From the NCBI GenBank assembly GCA_002331335.1, contig DCZO01000018.1, positions 218,033 through 262,936 on the forward strand: a DNA stretch of 44,904 nucleotides. The letters run 5' to 3'. Positions 7,344 to 16,532 of the stretch are shown piece by piece. A program made the position numbers and the translations under genes. Each line of letters opens with the position of its first letter. Positions within the stretch are counted from its first letter, which is position 1. The notes below the pieces were generated by a model. That model made no database searches and was not told the DNA's origin. It saw nothing but the letters and a program-made list of their open reading frames with translations. The DNA comes from Nitrospira sp. UBA2082 (GTDB lineage Bacteria > Nitrospirota > Nitrospiria > Nitrospirales > Nitrospiraceae).

Positions 7344-7875
7344 CTATTCTGCCACGTCTTCATGACTTCGAACCATCTCCTGCTTTTTTACTTGAGAAAT
7401 TGCAACCTCCAACATGGCGCGCAATGCCACAGCGATTAGGACGAAGCGTTCCTTGGGGCTCAGTTTCTTGAAACTTGGGGGGGCTGACACCCAGTTGAGA
7501 ATTGGTACGCGCATACGCAGTTTGCACTATCCCCTTGTCCTTAGACGATAACGACTCATACAAGCTATTGATCCGGCTATCGGATAATTTAGAATTCAGA
7601 TTGTGTGCGAATTCATTCCGAAGATTGCCAAACGCACGAAGCCCCTTGGCATGCTCCGGCCCCAATCCCAGTGCAATTGCAAGGTCAACACTTTGGGAGA
7701 ATTCATGGTTGAGCCTTTTCAAGGCCTCTTCGTCTTTTACAAGCAGCCCCAGCAATTCGAGCAGGAGTGCTTCAATATGGATGTGTGCTCGAATAACAGC
7801 GCCAAGCTCATCTTCTCCATTCAGCACCTTAGTGAAGTCATCGAGTGTTGAACTGATCGGCGGTTTTGTTGACAT
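7344..7875 (-). pseudogene. HEPN-like (DUF4145/MtlR-type) gene with C7 frameshift
   Basis: As read, the product is 171 residues ending at 7360. Its core (IRAHIHIEALLLELL ... AFGNLRNEFAHN) contains R-N-x3-H, the RxxxxH signature of HEPN-fold proteins such as DUF4145/MtlR-like families. After a run of seven C on the - strand (7477-7483) the frame becomes low-quality sequence. Removing one C gives a protein-like C-terminus (KLSPKERFVLIAVALRAM, then helices) ending at TAG 7344. I therefore annotate 7344-7875 as one frameshifted gene. The cause may be sequencing error, phase variation or decay. HEPN proteins are often RNases in defence or toxin systems; no partner is visible here. Confidence 0.65.
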
Positions 7876-7911
7876 GGGTGCGCTTCCTTGCAGTGATCTA
7901 CTGGAAGCCGA

Positions 7912-8026
7912 TGGTGTCAGGAACCGATCAAGAGTTCAAGAGTGGGTGCTAGGGCGCAGAGCCACTATGCCTAAGGAGCAGCCCCCAGCGAGGTACGGCG
8001 AGGCCGGAAAGCTGGAACTGACTTCT
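7912..8026 (+). repeat. Dispersed intergenic repeat, long copy
   Basis: Shares GGTGTCAGGAACCG, AGTTCAAG, CAGAGC and GG-CTGGAAAG blocks with 6213-6296 in the same order. Similar TGTCAGGAACC-type repeats are known in many bacterial genomes as REP-associated elements. A 64-codon reading frame across it on the - strand is most likely fortuitous. The 295 bp from here to 8321 hold no recognisable gene. Confidence 0.5.
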
Positions 8027-8321
8027 ACTGGCGCGGCGAATCGGACACGTTTCAGTCTAGTTTTCGGTTTCCCGCTGGGGTGCCCCGATTGGGCTCCTAC
8101 TGCGCGCATGCGGGGAGCGCCGCCCAACACTTGAAACTACGATAGACCCCGCGTGCGCGTCGCGCGAGCAAGGGAGACCAACTGGGCACCCTTCCCCTCA
8201 TGCACGGTTGGGCTATTCGCCGTGACAGGACCCGCAACGATGATAGATGAGGCAAAGACGCGGCGATAAGAGAACCGGGGCAGGCACCTCGCCGACCTGC
8301 GGTCAGGCGGAAGCCAGTCCC

Positions 8322-8411
8322 CTATTTCACGGATTGTTTCGAGGATTTTCCGGCTTGCAGATACTTGTCGATCCCGGCCGCCATCTTGCGGCCTTCGGAA
8401 ATCGCCCAGAC
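8322..8411 (-). pseudogene. Displaced 3' end of a second gltD
   Basis: The 29 codons plus stop (reading VWAISEGRKMAAGIDKYLQ, then AGKSSKQSVK) align end to end with the last 29 codons of the intact gltD at 9231-9320 (VWAIAEGRKMAAGIDKFLQ, then AGKSAKTARL). By my count 66 of 90 bases match. Upstream similarity stops abruptly at 8411. It therefore looks like the original gltD end displaced when the 820-bp nucleotidyltransferase module arrived, or a remnant of a lost second copy. It cannot be functional alone. Confidence 0.8.
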
Positions 8412-8415
8412 ACAG

Positions 8416-8619
8416 TCACGGATTCGATGATCCCATCGCGTCCCATTCTTCTTTGCTAAGAAACCTTCTCGGTTCTAAGGCCCCGGAGGCATAGGCCAGC
8501 CGCAGGGCTTCTTCCAACCAGGCTATCCGCTGCGTGGTTGTCGCCATCAACGTGGCCGAAAGCAAACTTTGATCACTGGCATCCCAATGTTCCATGCGTA
8601 TCTTCTGCAACACCCTCAC
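8416..8619 (-). CDS. Small hypothetical protein, NTase partner (possible frameshift)
   Basis: 67 residues if started at GTG 8619. The protein is helical with Trp-rich and charged segments (MEHWDASDQSLLSATLMATT, then RIAWLEEALRLAY). A better start exists at ATG 8632, one base after the nucleotidyltransferase stop and with AAAGGGAG upstream, but it is in another frame (MADKRE...). Loss of one G in the following GGG would join the two, so a one-base frameshift near 8614 is possible. Tight coupling to the upstream nucleotidyltransferase implies one transcript and a joint role, plausibly a toxin-antitoxin or regulatory pair. Family not recognised. Confidence 0.55.
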   Translation of the reverse strand: MRVLQKIRMEHWDASDQSLLSATLMATTTQRIAWLEEALRLAYASGALEPRRFLSKEEWDAMGSSNP

Positions 8620-8633
8620 GTTTGTCCGCCATG

Positions 8634-9134
8634 TCAGCGATCTCCCTTTCGTCTACGGATCGCCTCCAGTTCCTCAATGTCTGTCAAATCCTGCGGCCTT
8701 CCGGCATACCGTTTCAATGCAATGAGGTCATCAAGAGAGGCGATTCTGACTGTTGTCTCTCCCACAAACGCCTCCTGGGACCGGGCGAAGAGATCTTCAA
8801 ACGGAACTTCCGGTTTGAGCAGCAGATCAACCACGCGCATGGGATTCGTTGAGTCAACGAGCGAAAAGGCGCGCATATGCTTTTCCTGAAGCCACTCTTC
8901 ACGGACCGCTGGATCAGCAAATGTTTCCGCCGAAACAGGAACTTGCGGCCGAAACCCTTTACCAGCCAACGCTCGAATCATTTTGAGTGCTTCCTGCGGT
9001 GCAAGATCAACGGCCAGATCAACATCCGCCGTCAAGCGGGCATACCCATGTAACAGTGTGGCAACCCCACCAACCACCACATACCGTACACCCGCTGCAT
9101 TCAAGACTTTGAATATCGGCTCGTAGACGGACAC
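8634..9134 (-). CDS. AbiEii/MNT-like nucleotidyltransferase
   Basis: 166 residues. The nucleotidyltransferase motif is clear: VRYVVVGGVATLLHGYARLT followed by ADVDLAVDL (GG-x-A ... R-x-T-x-D-x-D, residues about 15-42), and the C-terminal DDLIALKRYAGRPQDLTDIEEL matches the K-x-x-R-x-x-x-D-x-D motif of AbiEii/DUF6036 proteins. These transfer nucleotides to tRNA or partner proteins and act as toxins or their modifiers. It is followed, one base after its stop, by a small gene. The pair is flanked by two gltD 3' ends, a sign of insertion. Confidence 0.8.
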   Translation of the reverse strand: MSVYEPIFKVLNAAGVRYVVVGGVATLLHGYARLTADVDLAVDLAPQEALKMIRALAGKGFRPQVPVSAETFADPAVREEWLQEKHMRAFSLVDSTNPMRVVDLLLKPEVPFEDLFARSQEAFVGETTVRIASLDDLIALKRYAGRPQDLTDIEELEAIRRRKGDR

Positions 9135-9160
9135 ACGGCTATTTTAGCGAATACGCAGAG

Positions 9161-9213
9161 AAATACCAGCTGTTCAGATATCAGCGTGGAAGGCACGACC
9201 AGCTGGAGTATTT
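9161..9213. repeat. Inverted repeat between gltD and NTase gene
   Basis: AAATACCAGCTG (9161-9172) faces CAGCTGGAGTATTT (9200-9213) with a two-base bulge and a 27-nt loop. It lies 18 bp beyond the gltD stop and may be the gltBD transcript end or a junction of the inserted module. Confidence 0.4.
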
Positions 9214-9230
9214 GCAGGACTGGGCAGCGA

Positions 9231-10667
9231 TTATAACCGTGCGGTCTTCGCCGACTTCCCAGCCTGCAAAAACTTATCGATCCCCGCCGCCATCTTGCGG
9301 CCTTCTGCGATCGCCCAGACGATGAGGGAGGCGCCGCGTTTGGTGTCGCCGCCGGCAAACACCCCGTCCAGGTTGGTCATGAAGTTGTCGTCGACCGACA
9401 CCGCGCCGCGTTGGTCGTATTTGACGCCGAGGCTGTCGAGCAAGCCGTTCTTCACTGGACCGGTAAACCCCATCGCGAGCAGCACGAGATCCACATCCAT
9501 CGTGAACTCGGTGCCTGGCACCGGCTCAAACTTTCCACTTTCAAACTTGACACGGTGTGCATGTAATTTTGTGACGTGGCCGTTGTGGCCGGTGAATTTC
9601 GTCGTCGACACACTCCACTGCCGGTCGCAGCCTTCTTCGTGCGCGTGCGACGTGCGGAGCTGCATCGGCCAGAGCGGCCAGGGAGTCGAACTGGCCCGGG
9701 CCGGCGGCGGTTCCGGCAGGAGCTCAAACTGATGCGCTTCGGCGCAACCCTGCCGATGGGCGGTGCCCAGACAGTCCGACCCCGTATCGCCGCCGCCGAT
9801 GATGACGACGCGCTTCCCCTTGGCGGTGATCGGCTCATCCGTGACCTGAATCCCGGCCGTCCGTTTGTTCTGCTGCATCAGATAGTCCATCGCAAGATGA
9901 ATCCCCTTGAGCTCCCGACCCGGGATCGGCAACTCGCGCGGCTGCTCTGCCCCCATCGTCAGCCCTACCGCATCGAACTGTTTCCGCAACTGTTCGCCCG
10001 TGATGTCTGCGCCGACCATCACACCGGGTTTGAACTCGACGCCTTCGGCCTTCATCTGCTCCAAGCGGCGGTCGATAACCCATTTCTCCATCTTGAAATC
10101 GGGGATACCGTAGCGGAGCAGCCCGCCGATGCGGTCAGCCTTCTCGAACACGGTGACACTATGGCCGGCACGCGCCAATTGTTGGGCAGCGGCAAGCCCC
10201 GACGGCCCGGAGCCGACAATGGCAACCGTCTTTCCGGTTTTCCGCACGGGCAGAATCGGAATGACTTCGCCCTCGTTGAAGCCCCGATCGACGATGTTCC
10301 ATTCGATAATGCGGATGGAGACGGGGTCTTCGTTGATGCCGAGTACGCAGGCCCCCTCGCAGGGAGCCGGGCAAAGCCGGCCGGTGAATTCGGGAAAGTT
10401 GTTCGTGGTGTGCAGCGCCTTCAATGCATCTTTCCAGCGGCCGCGATAGACAAGATCGTTCCACTCGGGAATCAAATTCACGACCGGGCACCCCGTCGAT
10501 CCCTGGCAGAATGGCACTCCGCAGTCCATGCAGCGGGCCCCCTGCACCTTCAGCTTCTCCTCGGCGATCGGCTCGTACATCTCCTTCCAATCAAGCACAC
10601 GCAGCTCGACCGGCTTTCGCTTCGGACCCTCGCGGGCATATTTCATGAAACCTTTCGGGTCTCCCAT
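9231..10667 (-). CDS. gltD: Glutamate synthase small (beta) subunit
   Basis: 478 residues, full length for GltD. It passes electrons from NADPH through FAD to the large subunit for reductive synthesis of glutamate from glutamine and 2-oxoglutarate. N-terminal cysteine clusters (CMDCGVPFCQGSTGCP and CPAPCEGACV, residues about 46-110) bind [4Fe-4S] centres. The FAD Rossmann motif is VAIVGSGPSGLAAAQQLARAGH (near 148, first part shown) and the NADPH motif is VVIIGGGDTGSDC. The characteristic LLPEPPP and PWPLWPMQLRTSHAHEEG segments follow. Its ATG overlaps the gltB stop by one base, so the two are translationally coupled. A diverged copy of its last 29 codons lies at 8322-8411. Confidence 0.97.
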   Translation of the reverse strand: MGDPKGFMKYAREGPKRKPVELRVLDWKEMYEPIAEEKLKVQGARCMDCGVPFCQGSTGCPVVNLIPEWNDLVYRGRWKDALKALHTTNNFPEFTGRLCPAPCEGACVLGINEDPVSIRIIEWNIVDRGFNEGEVIPILPVRKTGKTVAIVGSGPSGLAAAQQLARAGHSVTVFEKADRIGGLLRYGIPDFKMEKWVIDRRLEQMKAEGVEFKPGVMVGADITGEQLRKQFDAVGLTMGAEQPRELPIPGRELKGIHLAMDYLMQQNKRTAGIQVTDEPITAKGKRVVIIGGGDTGSDCLGTAHRQGCAEAHQFELLPEPPPARASSTPWPLWPMQLRTSHAHEEGCDRQWSVSTTKFTGHNGHVTKLHAHRVKFESGKFEPVPGTEFTMDVDLVLLAMGFTGPVKNGLLDSLGVKYDQRGAVSVDDNFMTNLDGVFAGGDTKRGASLIVWAIAEGRKMAAGIDKFLQAGKSAKTARL

Positions 10668-13600
10668 CAGTGCACCGCGCTCGCCTTTCGCCTGCGTTCT
10701 TCGAGGACGCGCTTGTAATCAACTGGCATGACCTTGACGAATTTCGGCACCATCGCCTCCCATGAGTCAAGGATTCGTTTGGCGTTCCGGCTGCCGGTAT
10801 ACATGAACTGCTTCGTGATCAACTCGTGCAACAGCTTTTTATCGCTCGCCGTCGCCACCTTTTCCAATTCCACCATTCCGGTGTTGCACCGAGCCGGGAA
10901 CTTGCCGAGTTCGTCCAAAACGAAGGCCACCCCCCCGGACATACCCGCCGCGAAGTTCCGCCCGGTCCGGCCGAGCACAACCACGACCCCCCCGGTCATG
11001 TATTCGCAACCATGGTCACCCGTGCCTTCGACCACCGCCTGCGCGCCGCTGTTCCTCACCGCGAACCGTTCGCCCGCCAGGCCGTAGAAATAGGCCTCGC
11101 CTTGCGTAGCTCCGTAGAGCGACGTGTTGCCGACCAGAATGGTTTCTTCCGGCTGATAGATGGCGTTCTTCGGCGGGAAGACGATGATCGTGCCGCCGGA
11201 GAGCCCCTTACCGATATAGTCATTGGACTCGCCTTCGAGCGTCAGCGTGATCCCTCGCGACAGGAACGCCCCGAAGGATTGTCCCGCCGACCCAACGAAC
11301 TTGATCGAGATCGTCTCGGGCGGCAGCCCTTCGAGCCCGTACTGCTTCGCGATGCGACTCGACAACATGGTACCGACCGTCCGGTTGACGTTGCGGATCG
11401 GCAGATCGAGCGTCACTTTCTCGCCCTTTTCTAAGGCCGGTTTGCACAGCTCAATCAATGTATTGTCCAGCACATCGGCAATGCCGTGATCCTGTTTCTG
11501 CACGCAGTGGCGTGGAACCTCAGCACCCACCTCCGGCATCTTTAACAGCGGCGAGAGGTCGAGGCCTTTCGCCTTCCAGTGATCGACGGCCTTCTGCACT
11601 TTCAATTTATCGACGCGGCCGACCATCTCGTTGATCGTGCGGAAGCCCAGTTTGGCCATGATCTGCCGCAATTCTTCGGCGACGAAGAAAAAGAAGTTGA
11701 CGATGTGCTCCGGTTGCCCCTTGAACTTCTTGCGCAACTCCGGGTCCTGCGTCGCGATGCCGACCGGACAGGTATTCAGGTGGCACTTGCGCATCATGAT
11801 GCAGCCTTCGATGATCAGCGGCGCGGTGGCGAAGCCGTACTCCTCCGCTCCCAGCAGCGTCGCAATCGCGACATCACGGCCCGTCTTCAACTGGCCGTCG
11901 GTTTCCACGCGGATGCGCCCGCGCAGATCGTTCACCACCAGCGTCTGATGCGTCTCCGCCAACCCCAGTTCCCACGGCACGCCGGCATACTTGATCGAGG
12001 ACAGAGGCGACGCGCCGGTTCCGCCGCTGTCGCCGCTGATGAGGACCTTATCCGCATGCGCCTTCGCCACACCGGCAGCGACAGTGCCGACCCCCACTTC
12101 CGATACCAATTTCACGGAGACGGCCGCATCGGGATTGGCGTTCTTCAAATCGAAGATCAATTGCGCTAAATCCTCGATAGAGTAAATGTCGTGGTGCGGC
12201 GGCGGCGAAATCAGCTGCACCCCCGGCGTGGAGTAACGGAACTTGGCGATGTTCTCATCAACCTTGTGGCCGGGCAACTGCCCGCCTTCGCCCGGCTTTG
12301 CGCCCTGCGCCATCTTGATCTGGAGTTCCTTGGCATTCACCAAATAGTGGCTGGTCACGCCGAACCGCGCGGACGCCACTTGCTTGATGTAGCTGTTCTT
12401 GGAGTCGCCGTTCGGCAGCGGCGTGAACCGTGCCGGATCCTCGCCGCCCTCTCCGGTATTGCTCTTGGCACCGAGCCGATTCATGGCGATCGCCAGTGTC
12501 TCGTGCGCTTCCTTGCTGATCGAGCCGAACGACATGGCGCCGGTCGTAAACCGCTTGACAATCTCCTTCGCCGGCTCGATCTCGTCCAATGGAATCGGTT
12601 CGGGCAGGAACTTGAACTCGAGCAGCCCGCGCAAATTCGACCGCCGCCTGCTCTCATCGTTGACCAGTTGCGCAAACTCCGCGAAGCTCTTTGGATCGTT
12701 GGTCCGCGTCGCGTGCTGGAGCTTATAGATCGTGTCAGGGTTCCAGTTGTGGTGTTCGCCCTGAATCCGGTAATGAATCTCGCCGCCGAAGTCGAGCTGG
12801 CGGATCGGCGCCGGCTCATAGGCCAACCGGTGCCGCCGCAGCGTCTCCTCGCCGATCTCGCGGATGCCGATGCCCTCAACGCGGGATGCTGTCCCGGTGA
12901 AATAGCGGTTGATCAGTTCGTGGTCGAGCCCGATCGCCTCGAAAATCTGCGCGCCGCAGTAGGACTGGACCGTCGAGATGCCCATCTTCGAAAACACTTT
13001 GAGCAGCCCCTTGTTGATGGCCTTGATGAATTTCCCTTCGGCGGTCTGCGCATCGAGCCCTTCCGGCAGGTAGCCGTCGCGCTCCATGTCCACCAGCGAC
13101 TCAAACACCAGGTATGGATTGACGGTGCCTGCCCCGTACCCGATGAGACAGGCGAAGTGGTGCACGTCGCGCGGTTCGCCGGTTTCCACCGTGAGGCCGA
13201 CTTCCGTTCTTGTGCATTCGCGGACCAGATGGTGATGGACCGCGGCAACCCCGAGCAAGCTTGGAATCGGTGCCCAGTCCTCGTTCACACCTCGGTCGCT
13301 TAAGATCAGGAACTTGTAGCCTTCCTTGATCGCCTGTGAGGCCTGGCGACAGAGATCGTCGACCGCCGCGCCCAATCCCTCCGGCCCCTCGGCGACCCGG
13401 AACAGCATGGTCAAGGTCTTGCTCTTGAAATGCGGATCGGCCAGTTCGCGAATCTTTTGCAAATCCGCGTTTGTGAGAATCGGCTGTTTCACGCGGATGC
13501 GCCGGCAGGCCTCCGGATTCTCATCCATCAGATTCGGCTTGGGACCGATGCTCGTGGTCAGCGACATGACGAGTTCCTCGCGGATCGGGTCGATCGGCGG

Positions 13601-15184
13601 ATTCGTCACCTGCGCAAACAGCTGTTTGAAATACTTGAACAGGAGCTGCGGCCGCTCGGACAGCACCGCGAGCGGCGTGTCCGTCCCCATCGACGACACG
13701 GCTTCCTGGCCGTCCACGACCATCGGGGTAATCACCATCTTCAGCTCTTCGACGGTATAGCCGAAGGCTTGCTGCCGCTGGCGAATCGTCGGATGGTCGG
13801 GCTGCGGCACATTGATCGGCTCGGGCAACTCGTCGAGCGAGATCCGATACTGCGTCACCCACGACCGATAGGGTTTGCGGCTGACGATCTCCGCCTTCAC
13901 TTCCTCGTCGTCGATCAACCGACCCTGCACGGTATCGACGAGGAACATGCGGCCAGGCATGAGCCGGCCTTTCTGGCGTATTTTCTGCGTCTCGATGGGC
14001 AGCACACCGGCTTCGGAGGCCAACACCACTAAGCCATCGGTCGTCACTTGATAGCGGCAGGGACGCAACCCGTTCCGGTCCAGTGTGGCGCCGATCAATT
14101 TGCCGTCGGTGAAACAGACCGCCGCGGGACCATCCCAGGGTTCCTGCATCGCCGCGTGATATTCGTAGAATCCTCGCCGATCGAGGTCCATCTGCGGATT
14201 CGCGACCCATGGCTCGGGAATGAGCATCATCATCGCGTGGGGAAGAGATCGGCCGCCCATCGTCAGGAACTCGACGGCGTTGTCCAGACAAGCCGAGTCG
14301 CTCTGATGTTCGTAGACGATGGGGTACAGCTTTTCGAGATCAGCGCCGAACAGATCGGAGTTCAACCGCCCCTGGCGGGCGCGCATCCAGTTGACGTTGC
14401 CCTTCAGCGTATTGATCTCCCCGTTGTGGCAGATGTAGCGATAGGGATGCGCCAGCGGCCAGGTGGGGAACGTATTCGTGCTGAACCGCGAATGGACCAG
14501 CGCCAGCGCACTGGCCAGGCTTGAATCTTTGAGGTCTTGATAATAGGCCGCCATTTGATGCGGCAACAACAAGCCTTTATAGACGATCGTATGCGCCGAG
14601 AGGCTCGAAATGTAAAAATACTCGCGGCCCTGGATCGCCGATTCCCGCACGGCATTTTCGATCCGTTTGCGGATCACGTAGAGTTTTCGCTCAAACTGCG
14701 CTTCGTTCAGCACGTCACGAGCGATAAAGACCTGCCGCATAAAGGGCTCTGTACTGCGGGCCACAGGCCCGATCGCGTCGCTCTTCACCGGCACGTCGCG
14801 CCAACCCAACAGGCGCAGCCCCTCATCAGAAACGATCTTCGCGAACACCTGCTCGCACTGGTGGCGTCGATCGGCCCGAGGCGGCAGAAAGACCATCCCT
14901 ATCCCGTATTCGCCGGCATGAGGAAGCGGGACACCGGCATCGCCAGCCGCGCGCTTGAGGAACTCATGGGGAACTTGCAGCAGGATACCCGCGCCATCGC
15001 CCGTGCAAGGGTCACACCCCTGAGCACCGCGATGGGTAAGATTTTCAAGAATCTGCAGGCCTTGGTGGACGATGCTATGAGATTTCTGGCCTTTGACATT
15101 GACGACAAAGCCCACACCACAGGAGTCCTTCTCCTGCCGGGGATCGTAGAGCCCTTGCTGCGGGGGGAATCCTGGAACGTTCAT
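10667..15184 (-). CDS. gltB: Glutamate synthase large (alpha) subunit
   Basis: 1505 residues, the usual size. Amidotransferase: a short propeptide of 21 residues precedes Cys22 (KDSCGVGF), the expected N-terminal nucleophile after processing. Central domain about 460-760. The FMN/synthase domain carries the conserved GEGGEDPAR, PGEGGQLPGHKV and SGGTGASPLSSIK segments and the 3Fe-4S cysteines (CIMMRKCHLNTCPVG). The C-terminal GXGXG beta-helix domain follows (about 1270-1460; SGGTIIVFPP and MTGGVVVVLGRTG). It transfers glutamine ammonia to 2-oxoglutarate. It forms an operon with gltD and is divergent from the polyprenyl synthase gene. The ribosome binding site is weak. Confidence 0.97.
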   Translation of the reverse strand: MNVPGFPPQQGLYDPRQEKDSCGVGFVVNVKGQKSHSIVHQGLQILENLTHRGAQGCDPCTGDGAGILLQVPHEFLKRAAGDAGVPLPHAGEYGIGMVFLPPRADRRHQCEQVFAKIVSDEGLRLLGWRDVPVKSDAIGPVARSTEPFMRQVFIARDVLNEAQFERKLYVIRKRIENAVRESAIQGREYFYISSLSAHTIVYKGLLLPHQMAAYYQDLKDSSLASALALVHSRFSTNTFPTWPLAHPYRYICHNGEINTLKGNVNWMRARQGRLNSDLFGADLEKLYPIVYEHQSDSACLDNAVEFLTMGGRSLPHAMMMLIPEPWVANPQMDLDRRGFYEYHAAMQEPWDGPAAVCFTDGKLIGATLDRNGLRPCRYQVTTDGLVVLASEAGVLPIETQKIRQKGRLMPGRMFLVDTVQGRLIDDEEVKAEIVSRKPYRSWVTQYRISLDELPEPINVPQPDHPTIRQRQQAFGYTVEELKMVITPMVVDGQEAVSSMGTDTPLAVLSERPQLLFKYFKQLFAQVTNPPIDPIREELVMSLTTSIGPKPNLMDENPEACRRIRVKQPILTNADLQKIRELADPHFKSKTLTMLFRVAEGPEGLGAAVDDLCRQASQAIKEGYKFLILSDRGVNEDWAPIPSLLGVAAVHHHLVRECTRTEVGLTVETGEPRDVHHFACLIGYGAGTVNPYLVFESLVDMERDGYLPEGLDAQTAEGKFIKAINKGLLKVFSKMGISTVQSYCGAQIFEAIGLDHELINRYFTGTASRVEGIGIREIGEETLRRHRLAYEPAPIRQLDFGGEIHYRIQGEHHNWNPDTIYKLQHATRTNDPKSFAEFAQLVNDESRRRSNLRGLLEFKFLPEPIPLDEIEPAKEIVKRFTTGAMSFGSISKEAHETLAIAMNRLGAKSNTGEGGEDPARFTPLPNGDSKNSYIKQVASARFGVTSHYLVNAKELQIKMAQGAKPGEGGQLPGHKVDENIAKFRYSTPGVQLISPPPHHDIYSIEDLAQLIFDLKNANPDAAVSVKLVSEVGVGTVAAGVAKAHADKVLISGDSGGTGASPLSSIKYAGVPWELGLAETHQTLVVNDLRGRIRVETDGQLKTGRDVAIATLLGAEEYGFATAPLIIEGCIMMRKCHLNTCPVGIATQDPELRKKFKGQPEHIVNFFFFVAEELRQIMAKLGFRTINEMVGRVDKLKVQKAVDHWKAKGLDLSPLLKMPEVGAEVPRHCVQKQDHGIADVLDNTLIELCKPALEKGEKVTLDLPIRNVNRTVGTMLSSRIAKQYGLEGLPPETISIKFVGSAGQSFGAFLSRGITLTLEGESNDYIGKGLSGGTIIVFPPKNAIYQPEETILVGNTSLYGATQGEAYFYGLAGERFAVRNSGAQAVVEGTGDHGCEYMTGGVVVVLGRTGRNFAAGMSGGVAFVLDELGKFPARCNTGMVELEKVATASDKKLLHELITKQFMYTGSRNAKRILDSWEAMVPKFVKVMPVDYKRVLEERRRKASAVH

Positions 15185-15377
15185 GTCCCGTATCTCATTA
15201 AAAATGTGGAGAAGTGTCCCTGTCAGACGGGGTACGCTGAGCGAAGAAGCCTGGACCGGCTAGCCCCATATCCACGGCTGAATCCCTCAGCCGAATGACG
15301 AGCACTCAGGGGAGGAAACTTACTGGATGGGTCCTTCTTCTGTCAAGATTGTGGTCCCCAAAACGGCTCCGGTTTGC

Positions 15378-15407
15378 TTGACTTTGTTTCCTCCTCTGCC
15401 CTACCAT
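15378..15407 (+). promoter_or_regulatory. Sigma-70-type promoter, candidate leaderless start
   Basis: TTGACT (-35) and TACCAT (-10) are separated by 18 bases. The -10 ends seven bases before the ATG at 15415, which has no ribosome binding site, so transcription may start at the ATG itself. Spacing is slightly long and the match is imperfect. Confidence 0.4.
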
Positions 15408-15414
15408 CCGCCAC

Positions 15415-16419
15415 ATGGCTGAAGAGTCCGTGATCTCAACCATTCACAGTATGGCGGACGTGTGGGACGCGTACCGTCATGAACTTGACGGGGTTGAGGA
15501 CCGGATCCACAAGAATCTCGACTCCAGTGTTGCCCTGGTCAATACCGTCGCCGCCCAGATCTTGAGTGGAGGCGGCAAACGCATCAGGCCCCTGCTGCTC
15601 CTCCTGAGCGCCCGCTTGTGCGGCTACGCCGCCAAGGAACACCATCAACTCGGAAGTGTCGTGGAGTTCATCCACACGGCCACTCTGCTCCACGATGACG
15701 TGGTTGATGAAGCCGACCTCCGCCGCGGTAAAAAAACAGCGCGCAAGGTGTGGGGGAATCAGATCAGCATTCTCGTCGGCGACTATCTCTACACGAAGGC
15801 CATGTGCCGGGTCGTCGAGTTCCGGAGCCAAGGGATCAACGAAGTTCTCTCCGAAGCCTGCAACAAGATGGCGGAAGGCGAAGTGCTCCAGCTGTACTAC
15901 AACGGGAACCCCGCCATTCCCGAAAGCGATTACATCAAGATCGTCGAGCATAAGACCGCCGGATTGATCGCGGCCGCCTGCCGTATGGGCGCCATTCTGG
16001 CCGACGCGTCAGAGGCGCAACAGGAGGCCCTGTTCCGCTTCGGTCAATTCCTCGGGATCGCCTTCCAGGTCGCCGATGATAACCTGGACTACGTCGCCAA
16101 CGGCGCCTCGCTCGGGAAAACGATCGGACAAGATTTGCGGCAAGGCAAGGCCACACTCCCCCTGCTCCATTTGCTCCAGCATTGTTCGGAACACGACCGC
16201 CACATGATCAAGGACCGGATGGAGACCAGAACGCTCAACACCACCGACCTGGATCGGATTCTGCTCCTGATGGCCGACTATGGGTCGGTCACCTATGCCA
16301 TGGACCGGGCTCGAACATATATCGACGCAGCCAAGCGCGAACTCGAACTCTTTGAAGACAGCACGGCTCGCCGCGCCCTCGCGGTCACTGCCGACTACAT
16401 GATTACCCGCGACCGGTAG
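15415..16419 (+). CDS. Long-chain polyprenyl diphosphate synthase
   Basis: 334 residues, typical for trans-prenyltransferases such as octaprenyl (IspB) or solanesyl diphosphate synthases. Both Asp-rich motifs are present: LLHDDVVDEADLRRG near residue 92 (first DDxxD, binding the allylic substrate) and DDNLDY near residue 222. GGGKRIRPLLLLLSARL near residue 55 is the isopentenyl diphosphate binding region. It condenses isopentenyl diphosphate units to make the side chain of the respiratory quinone, a cytoplasmic step. Chain length cannot be read from sequence. A promoter-like element ends seven bases before the ATG. The DUF1015 gene follows by 113 bp. Confidence 0.92.
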   Translation: MAEESVISTIHSMADVWDAYRHELDGVEDRIHKNLDSSVALVNTVAAQILSGGGKRIRPLLLLLSARLCGYAAKEHHQLGSVVEFIHTATLLHDDVVDEADLRRGKKTARKVWGNQISILVGDYLYTKAMCRVVEFRSQGINEVLSEACNKMAEGEVLQLYYNGNPAIPESDYIKIVEHKTAGLIAAACRMGAILADASEAQQEALFRFGQFLGIAFQVADDNLDYVANGASLGKTIGQDLRQGKATLPLLHLLQHCSEHDRHMIKDRMETRTLNTTDLDRILLLMADYGSVTYAMDRARTYIDAAKRELELFEDSTARRALAVTADYMITRDR

Positions 16420-16532
16420 TCGTTCTTCCCGCCTGTCTCCGCCGCTGAACGGCATTGGAAAGAACACCGCGCAGGGTGGAGAGTCGCCAAGACGCCATTT
16501 CAACGTCCACCACACACAGCAAAGGACGCGCC

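Noticed and set aside
7936..8130. 64-codon - strand frame in the repeat region
   Set aside because: Lies within the dispersed repeat, no convincing ribosome binding site; treated as a repeat.
9576..10718. Long + strand reading frame over gltD (380 codons)
   Set aside because: Antisense to a fully conserved gltD; GC-rich DNA produces long shadow frames and no motif or ribosome binding site is present.
12191..13303. Long + strand frame over gltB (370 codons)
   Set aside because: Shadow of gltB, no independent evidence.
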